Shown here one piece after another: positions 29,144 through 39,551 of a stretch of 64,000 nucleotides of DNA (position 1 is its first letter; each line of letters begins with the position of its first letter). The position numbers and the translations under genes are program-made. The notes under the pieces are model-generated. The model did no database searches. It was given only the letters and a program-made list of their open reading frames with translations, and had not been told where the DNA came from. The DNA lies in NCBI GenBank assembly GCA_934045075.1, contig OW203747.1, positions 10,621,692-10,685,691 of the forward strand. The letters are read 5' to 3'. Source of the stretch: Yponomeuta sedellus. Lineage: Eukaryota > Arthropoda > Insecta > Lepidoptera > Yponomeutidae.

Positions 29144-29400
29144 CAGTCTATTTATTCTTACTTGTCCAATTTAGTAAACAAGATTCTACCCTCAAACTGT
29201 GACTTTTTAGTCCAAAACCGCCATATTTCCATAAATGAAGTAACCTGGAACACTCTTTTAGATAACACGCTGCCAATTTTATAAACATAGTTCATGGTAG
29301 TTCATGAATTTGCGAGAAAATGTCTAGTTTAGGCATCTAATTTCAATTTTAAGGTTAGAATCTTGTTTACTAAATTGGACAAATAAGAGTAAATAGACTG
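29144..29400. mobile_element. TA-flanked MITE, 257 bp
   Basis: Terminal inverted repeats of about 45 bp (cagtctatttattcttactt... and ...agagtaaatagactg), flanked by TA on both sides (29142-29143, 29401-29402), as for Tc1/mariner-type MITEs. No ORF. Confidence 0.75.
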
Positions 29401-29404
29401 TAGG

Positions 29405-29600
29405 CAAGTAGGTTACCCGCAATTTATCGATTTTCCCGTGGGAATAAGATGTTTCCCGGAGTAAAACGTACCCTTTGTGTTAATCCAGGGTGTCTACTAC
29501 ATACCAAATTTTATTAAAATCGCTCCAGCTGTTTAGACGTGAAGAAGTAACAAACACACGCACACACACAAACTTTCGCCTTTGTAATTTTAGTGTGATA
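29405..29600 (+). repeat. Lepidopteran LINE 3' fragment
   Basis: gttacccgcaatttatcgat, cccgtgggaataagatg, aaaatcgctccagctgttta, then (AC)n. A very common lepidopteran LINE 3' end; compare 62410-62480. Confidence 0.5.
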
Positions 29601-29775
29601 ACTCTACCAAAGAGATGTGTTAGCAAAGGGCGTGATAAAAAGTACCCGAAACAGGCGTGCGTGCACGCAACGACTGATAATAACGTTGCTGAATCGAAAG
29701 TGATCTGTCAAGATCATGGCAAGTGGCCTGATTTCTGCCTACCCCTCTGGGATGCAGGCGTGAGTTTATCTTAAG
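29600..29775 (+). pseudogene. LINE-C terminal fragment
   Basis: KRCVSKGRDKKYPKQACVHAT then ESKVICQDHGKW. These are the last ~50 residues and 3' end of LINE-C, as at 46985-47140. Short and decayed. Confidence 0.55.
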
Positions 29776-29959
29776 TTATGTTTTTCGATAAAACGTTATC
29801 TCAAAATAAGAAAGTATTTTTTTTTGTTATGCGGCCAGAGCATAGTATTAATATAAGTCAGATGTCACAAAAAGGAAAAATATTTTTTAAAAGTATTAAA
29901 AGTAGAATTACACGTATACACTTTTTTTGAGATCTGTAAAATCTCGTAAGTAACATCAT

Positions 29960-30215
29960 CAACAACCCATTATGTCCCCACCGAGGGGCACGGGTCTCTT
30001 TCCTAAGGAAGATATAGGCCATACTCCACGACAGGGGCCAAGTTTGGAGTGGTGCAGGCTTGCACGACTGGTGGATGGTCTAACTATAAGAGATTTTCAA
30101 GCCGCCCTAAGGCCTCTGACTTGGCTGCACCTATCTAGTACCTGACTGCGCCTGTAGTTGCTTAACTGAAATGATTGATTTCAATCACTTGTCTCGGCTA
30201 GGCCACGTGTGCTTC
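29960..30215 (-). repeat. 5S-SINE, divergent subfamily, antisense
   Basis: Tail acccattatgtccccaccga with cctaaggaag, body fragments, then a decayed head (gattgatttcaatcac, ggctaggccacgtg). Same subfamily as 6478-6590 and 63000-63525. Confidence 0.6.
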
Positions 30216-30218
30216 GAA

Positions 30219-30405
30219 TTTAAAACCTATTTAGAGGCTAAAAATTTCACCCATGCCGGGATTCGAACCCGCAACCTCTGGCTATCCGTGCCAGAGGTTG
30301 CGGGTTCGAATCCCGGCATGGGTGAAATTTTTAGCCTCTAAATAGGTTTTTAAATTTGTCCTTAGCACGGGTTAGTGCATTAAAAATAAAAATAGTATAA
30401 TAAAA
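30219..30405. repeat. tRNA-like short palindrome
   Basis: Arms meet at tatccgtgccagagg. Each contains the tRNA 3' half with B box ggttcgaatcc and the agcctctaaatagg block. The right outer block tagcacgggttagtgcatta to aaaatagta is followed by TA. Confidence 0.78.
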
Positions 30406-30644
30406 GACTATGTCATGATTTTGCGTTATATTTTATTTTGAAGGGTTGTATGTAAGTATGTATCCCCTAAGTTAGTATGACCCTTTAAAATAGGTACCAA
30501 CATGATAACAGTTGCATCAGTAAACATGTCACCCGAGTCATTGCTTGTGGGATATGTGAACATTAAGTTGACAAGCATTAAATTGTATAGATTTGAAGGG
30601 TAGTTTTAAAAGGAACGTTTCGCATTTGCATTTGGGATCCTAAG

Positions 30645-30800
30645 GATGAAACGCGTCGCGTGTTTTCTCATACAAGTATTGGTGTCGGCGGTGGTGTGTT
30701 CGTTTCTTGCTTCTGCTTGAAAAAGTGGGAGAGAGGGCGGTGCATTAAGTAACCGCATGATACTTGTGGGATTTTTGGTGGAATTAAGCAAAATAATTTT
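30645..30800 (+). repeat. Interspersed repeat R3, copy 3
   Basis: aaacgcgtcgcgtgttttct, tattggtgtcggcggtggt, ggtgcattaagtaaccgcat. Lies ~240 bp upstream of exon C. Confidence 0.55.
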
Positions 30801-31039
30801 AACTTTTTATTGCTATTATGGATTGCCGCAAAGTAACACCTGATTCTATACAGCAACCTATGTTGCTTAAACTTCGTGATCGATTGAGATCACTCAGGCA
30901 GCCAGGGCTACGAGCGATTCATAAATATATTTTTACAGTTTTTTTTGTCTTTGGTATAAAAACAAAGTCAGTCCAATCAAGTTTGTTCCCAATTTCAGTA
31001 TTCACATAAGTTCTAAGAAAGGATTTTTTTCTTCAACAG

Positions 31040-31153
31040 TACCACCGGAGCGCCTCATCCTATTGAACCACAACGGCAAAGAGGTCACGAACGGCGTATT
31101 TGGACCTTATGACGAGGGGACAGAGGTCAATATTACTTGCGTCGCCGTCGGAG
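31040..31153 (+). CDS. Sidestep-like IgSF protein, exon C (start of Ig2)
   Basis: A 114-bp internal exon; acceptor tttttttcttcaacag, donor gttagt. Joined to exon B (A+TA) it encodes IPPERLILLNHNGKEV, then FGPYDEGTEVNITCVAVGG. These are the Pro-rich Ig1-Ig2 linker, the Gly-Pro-Tyr-x-Glu-Gly motif of Sidestep-family Ig2, and the first Ig2 cysteine (ITC). The motif Asn-Ile-Thr is a possible N-glycosylation site. It ends in phase 1 (G); exon D supplies GT to give Gly, continuing GGRP. Confidence 0.93.
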
Positions 31154-32351
31154 GTTAGTACAAAACATTGTCTTGTCAACATAGCACCACGTTGGGCGCC
31201 ACTCTTTCAAAATAAAGATTTTTGTCTATATCACTTAAGATATTTAAAATATATGGTCTGCTTAATAAAGGAGACGGGAATTTCTGGGCCCGATTGTAAA
31301 TAGACATGGTTTAAAAAAAGCGTTGTATTTTTCTATTTTAAAACATAAAAAATGAGCTCAATTCACAATCTGGAAGACAAGAAATCTTAAAAATAAGTTT
31401 ATGTCCCTAATAAAATAGGATACCGATTACTTTAATCGATTAGTCTGCATGTATTAAATAAAAAACACCTGCACCAGATGATTGATTCAATCAAATTAAA
31501 TAAATACATTATAATATACTTAATGTGAACAGTTTAAAAAAATCCTAATATTAACTTGATGAAAATAAATCTTTAAATTGATTCTCGTTTACGGATCGAT
31601 TTATTACTCGTGTTTGTCAACTGTATTTTTAATCTGTGTCTGTACCAAGAAAAACATCCTTGGTCTGTGCTAACAGTGACAGGCGTGACAGCTCCCTGAC
31701 TCAAACTATGATCACTCGTCTTCGTCAATAATAGAGCGTCTTCTCGTATCGTTTAGTGCGTTTTGAGTGTGTTTCCTTTTGTTTTTGTTATTATAACTCT
31801 CCGACCAGTGCTTTCTTTCTACAGACTTACGATCTTGCTTAACTTATACGGACACGGATAAGGTTAATATAAGTTTCATTGTCAGCTTGTTGCATAGCCC
31901 CACTTTTACTAAATCTCTTATAACTCTGCTCTCAAGTTGCCAAAATCCACAGAATTTTCCGAGATGGTTTGCTTATATATAAGCTCTGAATTGACATCTC
32001 TTTCACCTTTTTACACCCAGGCCCAAGAATGTATGAAAGTGTATCCGTCTCCTTCACTTATATTATTTTCAAACCAGTCGTTTTAAAAAACTTACAACGT
32101 AAAAAACACTCATAAATTGCTAACAGCAATGACTAGGTACCTTAGGTATCAAGCAATTTAAGGCCACTTTCTTGTGAGTGTAGCAAAAAGCTACTTATTT
32201 AAAGCTTTATTTTATAGTAGGAATTATTTAACGATTATTAAGGCGCTAACCAGCGCCACCAATGGAATAAAAATCCCAACTTGTTTTATAATAAGTTTTT
32301 TTTTAAAAGCAAAATCTATTATTTTAATATCTATGATAATGAAATGAAAAG
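31154..32351. other. Start of intron C-D, no recognised element
   Basis: A+T-rich with no recognisable repeat or exon on either strand. It may be older unique intron sequence. Confidence 0.35.
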
Positions 32352-32545
32352 GTTTTATTGAAGTTCGCACAAAAACTGCGGTTTAAGTACAAATCAAGGT
32401 GTCAATTTCACAATCTAGATCATTTTGGAGAAAAAATGGACAAAAAAATCCAAACTTAGTTCTTTCGAAGTCCTTAATTAAGAGAGTTTACATAATCATG
32501 AAAACATAGAAATCATGCATCGGCTTTAATTCCAGATAACTTTTT
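32352..32545 (-). repeat. LINE-A 3' UTR fragment
   Basis: Antisense match to 5840-6010: caaaaactgcggttt, tggagaaaaaatggac, ctccttaatt-like blocks, ctttaattccag. Diverged by about one base in ten. Confidence 0.7.
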
Positions 32546-32685
32546 TTAGAACATACAACCTAGAACGCAGTACAATGGACAGAACATCATGGTATACACC
32601 CATGCACTCTACTCCGTTGCGTTACGGGCGACTTTGCAACTAAAATATGAAGATTGACGTGCTGTCGACTGTACCCACATCCTAG

Positions 32686-32742
32686 GACTTTAATCGATTT
32701 CCGCTAACAACGGCGGTTTTGGGCGGAAACCGATTGAAGTCC
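32686..32742. repeat. Short hairpin
   Basis: aggactttaatcgatttccgc pairs with gcggaaaccgattgaagtcct around a ~17-base loop. Confidence 0.6.
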
Positions 32743-32757
32743 TATACCTATATTTTA

Positions 32758-33427
32758 TAATTAAAACTGTTTTTACACGGATTTATGCTCGTTTATTACA
32801 TTTTTACAATTTTCCAACGTTTCGGCACTTTTTCAGGTGCCGTGGTCCCGGATGACTGAGGTGACAGGCGTCTTTTAGAAAGCATTAACGGTTAGTTTAC
32901 TACCCTCGGCAAAAATTACAAAAGTTAATTATGAAGTTACGTTCCAAAATAGGCAAACCAATTATTTTTATATAAAGTTAACAATATTGATTATTAGTAA
33001 TTGAAGTTAATATTAAATTTATAAACTCATTACTTTACATGAACTTAAAAATACTGATTATTAATAAAAATTATTTTTTTTAACTCTACAGTCACACTTC
33101 TAGCAAGGGGGTCTCATGCACTTAAGCACTGGTTTTTTAAGTTCATGTAAAGTAATTAGTTTATAAATTTAATATTAACTTCAATTACTAATAATCAATA
33201 TTGTTGACTTTATATAAAAATAATTGGTTTGCCTATTTTGGAACGTAACTTCATAATTAACTTTTGTAATTTTTGCCGAGGGTAGTAAACTAACCGTTAA
33301 TGTTTTCTGAAAGACGCATGTCACCTCAGTCATCCGGGACCACGGCACCTGAAAAAGCGCCGAAACGTTGGAAAATTGTAAAAATGTAATAAACGAGCAT
33401 AGATCCCTGTAAAAACAGTTTTAATTA
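32758..33427. mobile_element. 670-bp foldback element
   Basis: Nearly the whole element is two long inverted arms of about 290 bp. The outer ends are attaaaactgtttttacac and gtaaaaacagttttaatta. Inside are acgtttcggcacttttt, ggtgccgtggtcccggatga, and inner ends acttaaaaa/ttttttaagt. The loop holds aactctacagtcacacttct. Only scattered mismatches separate the arms. Shorter derivatives of the same family are at 20985, 48172, 48945, 51826, 56035 and 58800. No protein is encoded, so it is non-autonomous. Confidence 0.85.
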
Positions 33428-33480
33428 TGTCTACTGCTCGTGTTAACCTTAGAAAATTAGATTTTATATTTCATATAATT

Positions 33481-33600
33481 CTGACAGCTATCTTTTCTTG
33501 ACTTTTGTAGGTAAAACATAGTCTAGCATTTTATTTCCTATTGCCCCCAAATGGGTATAATATTTCCCTCTTTCGGTGGAGAGCTTTTTAAATTACTTCC
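33481..33600 (-). repeat. Deletion derivative of the 42583-43050 repeat
   Basis: The reverse complement of two separated parts of 42583-43050: ctgacagctatc...cttgacttttgtaggtaaaac, and ttgcccccaaatgggt...ggtggagagcttttt. The ~350 bp between them are missing. Confidence 0.55.
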
Positions 33601-33791
33601 ACACTTTTTGGCGACCGCTGAAAATCAGCGCCATTGTCTCCAACGACCATGGCATAATATGCTGAGCGGCGGCCATTTTGGTGGCATGTATGTCTTATTT
33701 ACGGTAGGAAGTCCTAAGTTACCTACACGCTAAACCATTATTGTTATTGTTTTCATTCTGTTGGTACCAAATAAACATTTTCTATTCTATT

Positions 33792-34045
33792 CTGTCGGCC
33801 TCGGTGGCGCAGCGGCTTAGCACGCTGACTGTAAAACGGAAGGTCTCGGGTTCGATCCCCGGCCAGGTCAAGCTAGGAAACGAACTTTTCTAGTTTGTCT
33901 CGGGTCTTGGATGTTATCTATGTATTTATTGTATTAAATCTATCGTCGAGTTAGCACCTGTAACACAAGTCATTTAGTTGTACTTGGTAGATACAGGGCT
34001 AACGAGATCTGTGTAATACGTCCATGAATATTTATTATTATTATA
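33792..34045 (+). mobile_element. tRNA-headed SINE (family S3)
   Basis: The tRNA-like head cctcggtggcgcagcggctt has anticodon region actgtaaaac and B box ggttcgatccc. Body gaacttttctagtttgtctc, gtcgagttagcacctgtaa. Copy two is at 53480-53690. Confidence 0.75.
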
Positions 34046-34614
34046 CAAGTCCACACAACACAATCACATAGTAGCAACACTTATGAAATGTCAGAATTCT
34101 ACGGAATAAAAAATCAGAGTTTAGATTGCCAGCGGCTTGTGCAGCTTCCTTCCCCCAAAACAGTACGTACTCGTACGAGAACAAAAATTCACGAGTGCAA
34201 ATATCAAGAGCGTTGTGTTGAAAAAAATGAACCGGCCAACATTTAGACGGCGCTTAACCCCAATCAATTGTGAGGCAACGAAACTCAGTCTTTGCCCTGA
34301 ATTTGGTGGAAAAAAACACTCACCACCAGCCATGCCACTCGCGTAAGGGCGGTCCAAATAACGAGCTTTGGCGGGAACCAGTTCAGTCTAGTTCTAGTTC
34401 TACGAGCCTAGTCGAGTAATTAGTTAGGCCAGATATGAGGCATAGAAAACATTCTTTTCCTATCTGCCATCGGCGTGACTTTCTGATATAGCTTCATTGA
34501 TAAATAATTTAACTATGTGCTCATTTCATTATAAACTAAACATAATATATTTGGTTAAGGAACAACAAAAAACTGTTGGGCCAAAAAATATTCAAAAAAA
34601 GGTTCAACAGTATT
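34046..34614. other. Intron stretch, unassigned
   Basis: 34086-34112 (gtcagaattctacggaataa) matches 43028-43050. The overlapping 69/78-codon ORFs at 34121-34357 lie on opposite strands of the same bases and show no domain. Nothing else is seen. Confidence 0.35.
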
Positions 34615-34780
34615 TTGTTAGTTATAAGGATAAGTTGTAAGGAACAGCTCACTGTTCCTTACAACTTATTTGTCCCGTCACGCGCTTAGTGTACATACGA
34701 GTACGTCTGTACACTAAGCAAACCGGCCGCGCGCAATCCCCCAAGCGCTTAGTGTACAGACGTATGTACACTATGCAACG
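34615..34780. repeat. Cluster of three hairpins
   Basis: ataagttgtaaggaacag pairs with ctgttccttacaacttat (34620-34665). gcttagtgtacatacg and gcttagtgtacagacgtatg each begin further hairpins (34685-34722, 34745-34776), all within 165 bp. Confidence 0.65.
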
Positions 34781-34803
34781 CTCAGATTGGACTCTTTTTA
34801 TCT

Positions 34804-35112
34804 ATGCTCTGTGCATTCTCTATGGACAATATCTGTTCTTTTATTGGCCAATGGTTAGTAAGGATTGCTTTTGCCAACCAATCAAATGACGAGACGTGGA
34901 AAAAAATTGAATTATCATCGAAACCACATGAGCTTGCTAGGTCAGACGCCATTTTACGTTTTCGGCGTGAGTTGCTCCGCTCGCTAAAGTTTTATAAGTT
35001 ATTTCGAGAAGGCAACGCTGCGTATTTGTTTATGTGTTATATATCAAATTACTGGGAAAAATGTGTAGATTATGTTTCAAATAATAGTTTTGTTGTATTT
35101 GATGGAAAATAA
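34804..35112 (+). CDS. Unrecognised ORF, 102 codons
   Basis: The frame runs from MLCAFSMDNICSFIGQWL to a stop after VVFDGK. The middle (ELARSDAILRFRRELLRSLK) is basic and helical. I recognise no family. Inverted CCAAT motifs lie within its first 80 bp (attggccaat, accaatcaa). It is in the sense direction of the host gene's intron. It could be a chance ORF or part of an unknown transposon. Confidence 0.2.
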   Translation: MLCAFSMDNICSFIGQWLVRIAFANQSNDETWKKIELSSKPHELARSDAILRFRRELLRSLKFYKLFREGNAAYLFMCYISNYWEKCVDYVSNNSFVVFDGK

Positions 35113-35345
35113 AGTGAAAAAAGCCTCGAACTTTTAGCCAGGATCGTGCCGCTTGTATGGGCGGTCAGTGCCATTTTACCTCTTCCCGTTAATTATTCAT
35201 TTATAGCTTTATTTTGGTGGATTAGAGTATGAAAATTGTGTAAACAGTTATAGATAATATGCAGATCATATTATAAGCGTTAGTTCAGTGCTAGGGAATA
35301 AGTAATTAGTGAAAATAGTGAGACAAAGTTCAAAGTAGTGTCAAA

Positions 35346-35387
35346 ATGGCGTGGATAGTGAAATTCATCTCGTCATTTGAAAATCAT
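35346..35387 (+). CDS. Possible first coding exon (14 codons)
   Basis: ATG in good context (tcaaaATGG) opens MAWIVKFISSFENH, followed directly by a consensus donor gtaagt in phase 0. A promoter-like region with CCAAT boxes lies ~450 bp upstream. No following exon was identified. This is a weak, pattern-only call: an exon of an intronic transposon gene or chance. Confidence 0.15.
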
Positions 35388-36215
35388 GTAAGTTTATTAA
35401 TAATTTTATCAGCATTACAAGTATAATAATCGGATAGGGAATTTTATGCAGATTGTAGTGATATATAACACTTATTGAATAATTACGTAGTACTTTCTCT
35501 AATTTGAGAAATGCGGATAGTGTCCAAAAAAAAATTGCAAAAAAATGGCGGTGCGAAATGACCCTGCACTATGGGGTACCTTTGAACTTTCTTTTGTCCG
35601 AGCGCGTCGAGCGCTAGAAGGACTTTGTCGAAGTTGGACATTATGTTTTGGAGCAATCAACCCGTTTAAAATATACAAATATTAAAAGTTTGAGAAATGA
35701 TATCTTTTAACTTGGGACAGACGTGGTTGGCTGACAAGGGTCGGGCACCCTTTTGTTTCAACAATTTTTTTACACCGACCTTCAGTGCCTCGGCTTCTAC
35801 TCTGTTTCCGTTTTCAACATTTCGAAGCTGGCTAGAGTGACTTTGACAAAAATTTTTTTTTTTTCTAAAATGTTTTTTTTTAGAAATGAGTTTGATTAGA
35901 AATGCATTCACGAAAATTGCCTCTTATACTGCCGGGGCAGTGGAGACATACATTTTACGTTGATATATACAAAGTTTTATTTTATTTCTTTTAAAATAAT
36001 GATACTAAGTAGGAAAAGCTTTTTTGATTGTAAAACTTTATAACACAAAAGAAATAGTTAAAGAAAATTGGTGAGGCGGATAAATACCAGAGCAAATAAT
36101 TATCATGGTAATTTTGATCCCGAGTATTTTATTAAAGTCAGTGAGAGTAGGCCCCCAAAACATTTCGCGGCTCGTTCCTGTCGCCTATCACCAGTTGTAC
36201 ATTACTTATAAAATA
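35388..36215. other. Intron stretch, unassigned
   Basis: No supported gene or repeat. The minus-strand 81-codon ORF at 35666-35911 spans poly-T and low-complexity Lys codons and is not called. Confidence 0.35.
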
Positions 36216-36490
36216 AGATTTTTTTAAAAACCTATTTAGAGGCTAAGAAAATCACCCATGCCGGGATTCGAACCCACGACCTCTGGCTATCTATATCAGC
36301 GCTCTTTCCAACTGAGCTAATGGGCGACTCACCGGCATCAGTGAAATTTCGAACCTCTTTACAATGTTCTCTGTATAACGTACAGGCAGCGACATCTAGC
36401 TAAAGTAATTTGCATCACTTGCAGCCCCGAGTAGCCACTTTACAGTTAGGTTCACATCGGAATGATATCGCTGTACCCACATGATTATAT
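36216..36490 (-). repeat. tRNA-like repeat unit, antisense
   Basis: Complete antisense unit: ttaaaaacctatttagaggc, tRNA-like region 36253-36329 (anti-B-box ggattcgaacc, anti-A-box ctgagctaat), then the leader to atcggaatgatatcgctgta. Confidence 0.72.
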
Positions 36491-36929
36491 TCTTAATGTC
36501 CTTAGCATTAAAAAGAAAGAAAACAAAGGCATTGGCAAGGTATATGCCCGCACAAGAAATCGAAGCTACTAGTTAATGTAACGTTTTATGTTTTCACCTG
36601 TAGTTTCCCGAACACTCTCGTCAAATTCGTTTGCGTATCGGAGAATCAAAGTATCGTCCAGCTTGTGATAGGCCCACGGTACAGGTCAAAACGTTGTGGT
36701 TTTACGGTGTAGGTGTATTGTTAACTTGATGAAGAGTTACAGGTGTGAAAGTGGAATTCGGGCGTGAGGTCAGTGTTTTGGGTCATGTAATTTCTAAATA
36801 ATCCACGTTAAAATATGGCACGTTCGGTCTGGGGTCGTGCGGGAATTTAAGATAATTTGTGGGTTTTGATTAAATTTTTAACGTGACCTTTTTTTCCTTA
36901 TTAAGGAAACAACCTAGTTGACTTATCTT
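36491..36929. other. Intron stretch, unassigned
   Basis: No recognisable element apart from a weak tRNA-like scrap near 36545-36570. Confidence 0.3.
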
Positions 36930-37110
36930 AGAATCCTCCACCAACACGGATCTGGCCCCCGTGGTGGTGTATGGCCTAACCTTCCTGCGATGCAGGAAGA
37001 GACCCGTGCTCACTCAAGCAGTGCGGATATACAAGGGTTGATATCGAAATTGACTTCTAAAGAATAAATTATTTCTCTCTCCCTCTCTCTCTCTCTCTCT
37101 CTTTCTATCT
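36930..37110 (+). repeat. 5S-SINE tail and CT microsatellite
   Basis: The sense SINE tail (gaatcctccaccaacacgga to caagggttgatatcgaaa) is followed at 37074-37108 by a (CT)n run with two T interruptions. Confidence 0.65.
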
Positions 37111-37294
37111 CTAAAGTACGCAATCACTTGTCCTAATCTCCAACTAGGATATCCTGGGCTATGGTATCCTGGCAAGGACATCACAGACACGGAAATATAG
37201 ACTGAGTTAGTTTGTCCTGTGGTTTCCGCACTTAGCCTCATAGTTGGGCTATTGTACGTAAAATATAGACTGAGGCCGTTGGTACAAATCTACG

Positions 37295-37560
37295 GCGGCC
37301 CCAGTGAGAATTGAACCCGGCATTATCGGATGTGATACCATACCATCACAAACATGGAAATTCCTATACACCCAGACTGAGGCCATTTATACAAAAAAAG
37401 CAAGCAGGAACCCAACCTATCAGGAATGAGATCTCTGTTGTTATAGTCAAGCGCTATTACGTTTGGTATAGCAGAATTACGCTTGACTGCCAAAGCAGAA
37501 GAAATGGCTTCGATTCCCGCTTGGTGCCGTACTTTATACAAATGACCCCAGTGCGGGTGT
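37295..37560. repeat. Decayed tRNA-like SINE pieces
   Basis: gccccagtgagaattgaacc (antisense) and ggcttcgattcccgcttgg (sense) look like B-box regions of two opposed tRNA-derived repeats. Too diverged to assign. Confidence 0.3.
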
Positions 37561-37584
37561 TTTTCCATGTTTGTGACGTCATTC

Positions 37585-37922
37585 GTTATCAACCCTTGTA
37601 TGTCCCCACTGCCGGGGCACGGGTCTCTTCCTGCATCGCAGGATGGTTACTCCATATTCCACCACGGCCGAGTACGGATTGTAAGACAGTGGCGGGTCTA
37701 CTGCCAAAAGTTATCAAGGCGCCCATAAGGCCTCTGACATGACTCAACGACTGCCATTACATGACAGCCGGCACCAACGCCTTAACGTGCCTTGCGTGGC
37801 GCGAAAGCGCTCGGAAAACAGCCACTAGCGGAAGCCACGGGGCGGTCACCCATCCTGCACCTGTTGTTTCTTAACTCAAGTGATTGATTCCAATCACTCG
37901 GTTCGGCTAGGCCACGAGCGCT
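37585..37922 (-). mobile_element. 5S-headed SINE, antisense
   Basis: From tail gttatcaacccttgtatgtc to head ggctaggccacgagcgcttc, with several small deletions. Confidence 0.72.
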
Positions 37923-38309
37923 TCTTACTTAGAAGCGCTTCTTCTTCTTCTTACAGTGCCCTTAAAAAAAACGTACCAGCGTATCTGATAGCTTTTGTAA
38001 AAGCACTTTATTTTGCTGTATCTTTCAAACGTCTCATGGCAGGTATATTCCCAGAAACCCTTAAAATATCAACTTCATCTTTGCAGGGTTTTACAGCCAA
38101 CATTATCAAACTTGACTAGCGTTTGGTTCAGTCGTAACTTAAGCTTGAGTTCTTGATCTTGGTTTACTACCAAACTATGACGCTGAGTACTCGTGCTCTA
38201 GTACAGAAGTTTAAAGGACCGCTGCTCTTCTAGTAACCGGAGCGGTTGGCGCAACAGAGGTACCAGCGTCTTGATTATTTTAACGTACTTATACGTCGCC
38301 GTCGTCGTC

Positions 38310-38515
38310 AGGCTATACTAGTCCACTGCTGGACATAGCCCTACTCTAAAGAGCGCCACGTTGTGCTATCATAGGAGGTAATGCCCATAATGCTCACGCC
38401 GGGCATGCGGGTTGGGGATCGCAGTTCGGTGGAATTGTACTGCAGGGGGCGCTGCTGCCCACCCCCCGGTTTGTGTCCCTTAGTCGCCTTTTACGACACC
38501 CGCGGGAAGAATTGT
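38310..38515 (-). repeat. Repeat R5 (CTGCTGGACATAG)
   Basis: agtccactgctggacatagc, ggtaatgcccataatgctca, ggggatcgcagttcggtgga, gcagggggcgctgctgccca. Shared with 49284-49500 and 59505-59660. The first block is the reverse of common RTE 3' ends (cagcagtggac), so it is probably a SINE-like partner of an RTE LINE. Confidence 0.6.
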
Positions 38516-38754
38516 ACTTATACATCGAGTTTGTCGTACTATTATGTGTCCCAATATCTCTGTTACGTCTTAGATGCGACGGAAATATGGTTTCCACTTA
38601 GTGTGATAGCGCGCCTGATATATATACCTACATCAAGGCTAAGTAAACATCCCCCTTTAGCACACAGATGTATACCTTAGTAGTCAACCCATAAAGTTAA
38701 CATATACGTTAAAGATTCGTACGTATGTGATTTTTTATAAATAGAATCTCTGTA

Positions 38755-38890
38755 AATAATACAGAGAATATTGTAAAGATGTTCGAAATTTCGCTGATGC
38801 CGGTAGCTCAGTTGTGAGAGCGCTGGCGCGGTTAGCCAGAGGTCGCAGGTTCGACTCCCAGCATGGGTGGATTTTTTATCCTCTAGGTTT
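38755..38890 (+). repeat. tRNA-like repeat, partial
   Basis: Leader end (atacagagaatattgtaaag) plus tRNA-like region 38799-38869 (A box gctcagttgtg, B box ggttcgactcc), shortened 3' end. Confidence 0.62.
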
Positions 38891-39548
38891 TAAAGATTTC
38901 TTTATATTTATTTTAAGTAGTCACGCCTAAGGGTAAGCGAAGACGGGGTCTACGACGTTACGTGCTTACCTGTTAAATGCCGGTTAACTCTACTTTTAAA
39001 GACACCCAGGTTATATGTCTCCGGAAAGACAGACGATGGCAGCGTGTTCCACAACTTTGCTGTACTTTTCTATTATAAAATATTTTTTTTTTTATGGTAG
39101 TACAGCAGGCACACGTCTGATAGGCGTTTAAAAAAATCATTTTCATTATCAAGTTTGAGTATAAGCTAAATTTAAATTAATAACATTCTCCTGTCTTGAC
39201 CTTCTGGGACTCCGTCGTCGTAGTTAAGCTTTCGATTAGAAACTTACGGCCCGGTCATAACTAGACTAGTTGGCCCTAGCCAAATATCAATTAAGCTACT
39301 GGCTATAATGAATGTGATCAAACTCAGTGATCTGCATTTCACTCGAAAATGCTTAGGACTATGCTCACTGCATACAGTTAAGTAGCCTATCTTTTTTTCT
39401 GTTACTTAATAACGCTCTAGTAAATGCTCGTCATAAGCATAATGTATTAAGAATGTCAGACGGCGAAGCAATGACAAGATAAGATTGAGTTAGATTTTTT
39501 TTTGCAGGATAAGCATATTTATCAAATTCACAAAGTCGAGTTCAACAG
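38891..39548. other. Intron stretch, unassigned
   Basis: No exon or repeat recognised. A short poly-T tract at 39068-39082. Confidence 0.3.
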
Positions 39549-39551
39549 GTA

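Noticed and set aside
32758..33427. LTR retrotransposon remnant
   Set aside because: The repeats are inverted, not direct, and there is no primer-binding site, polypurine tract or gag/pol.
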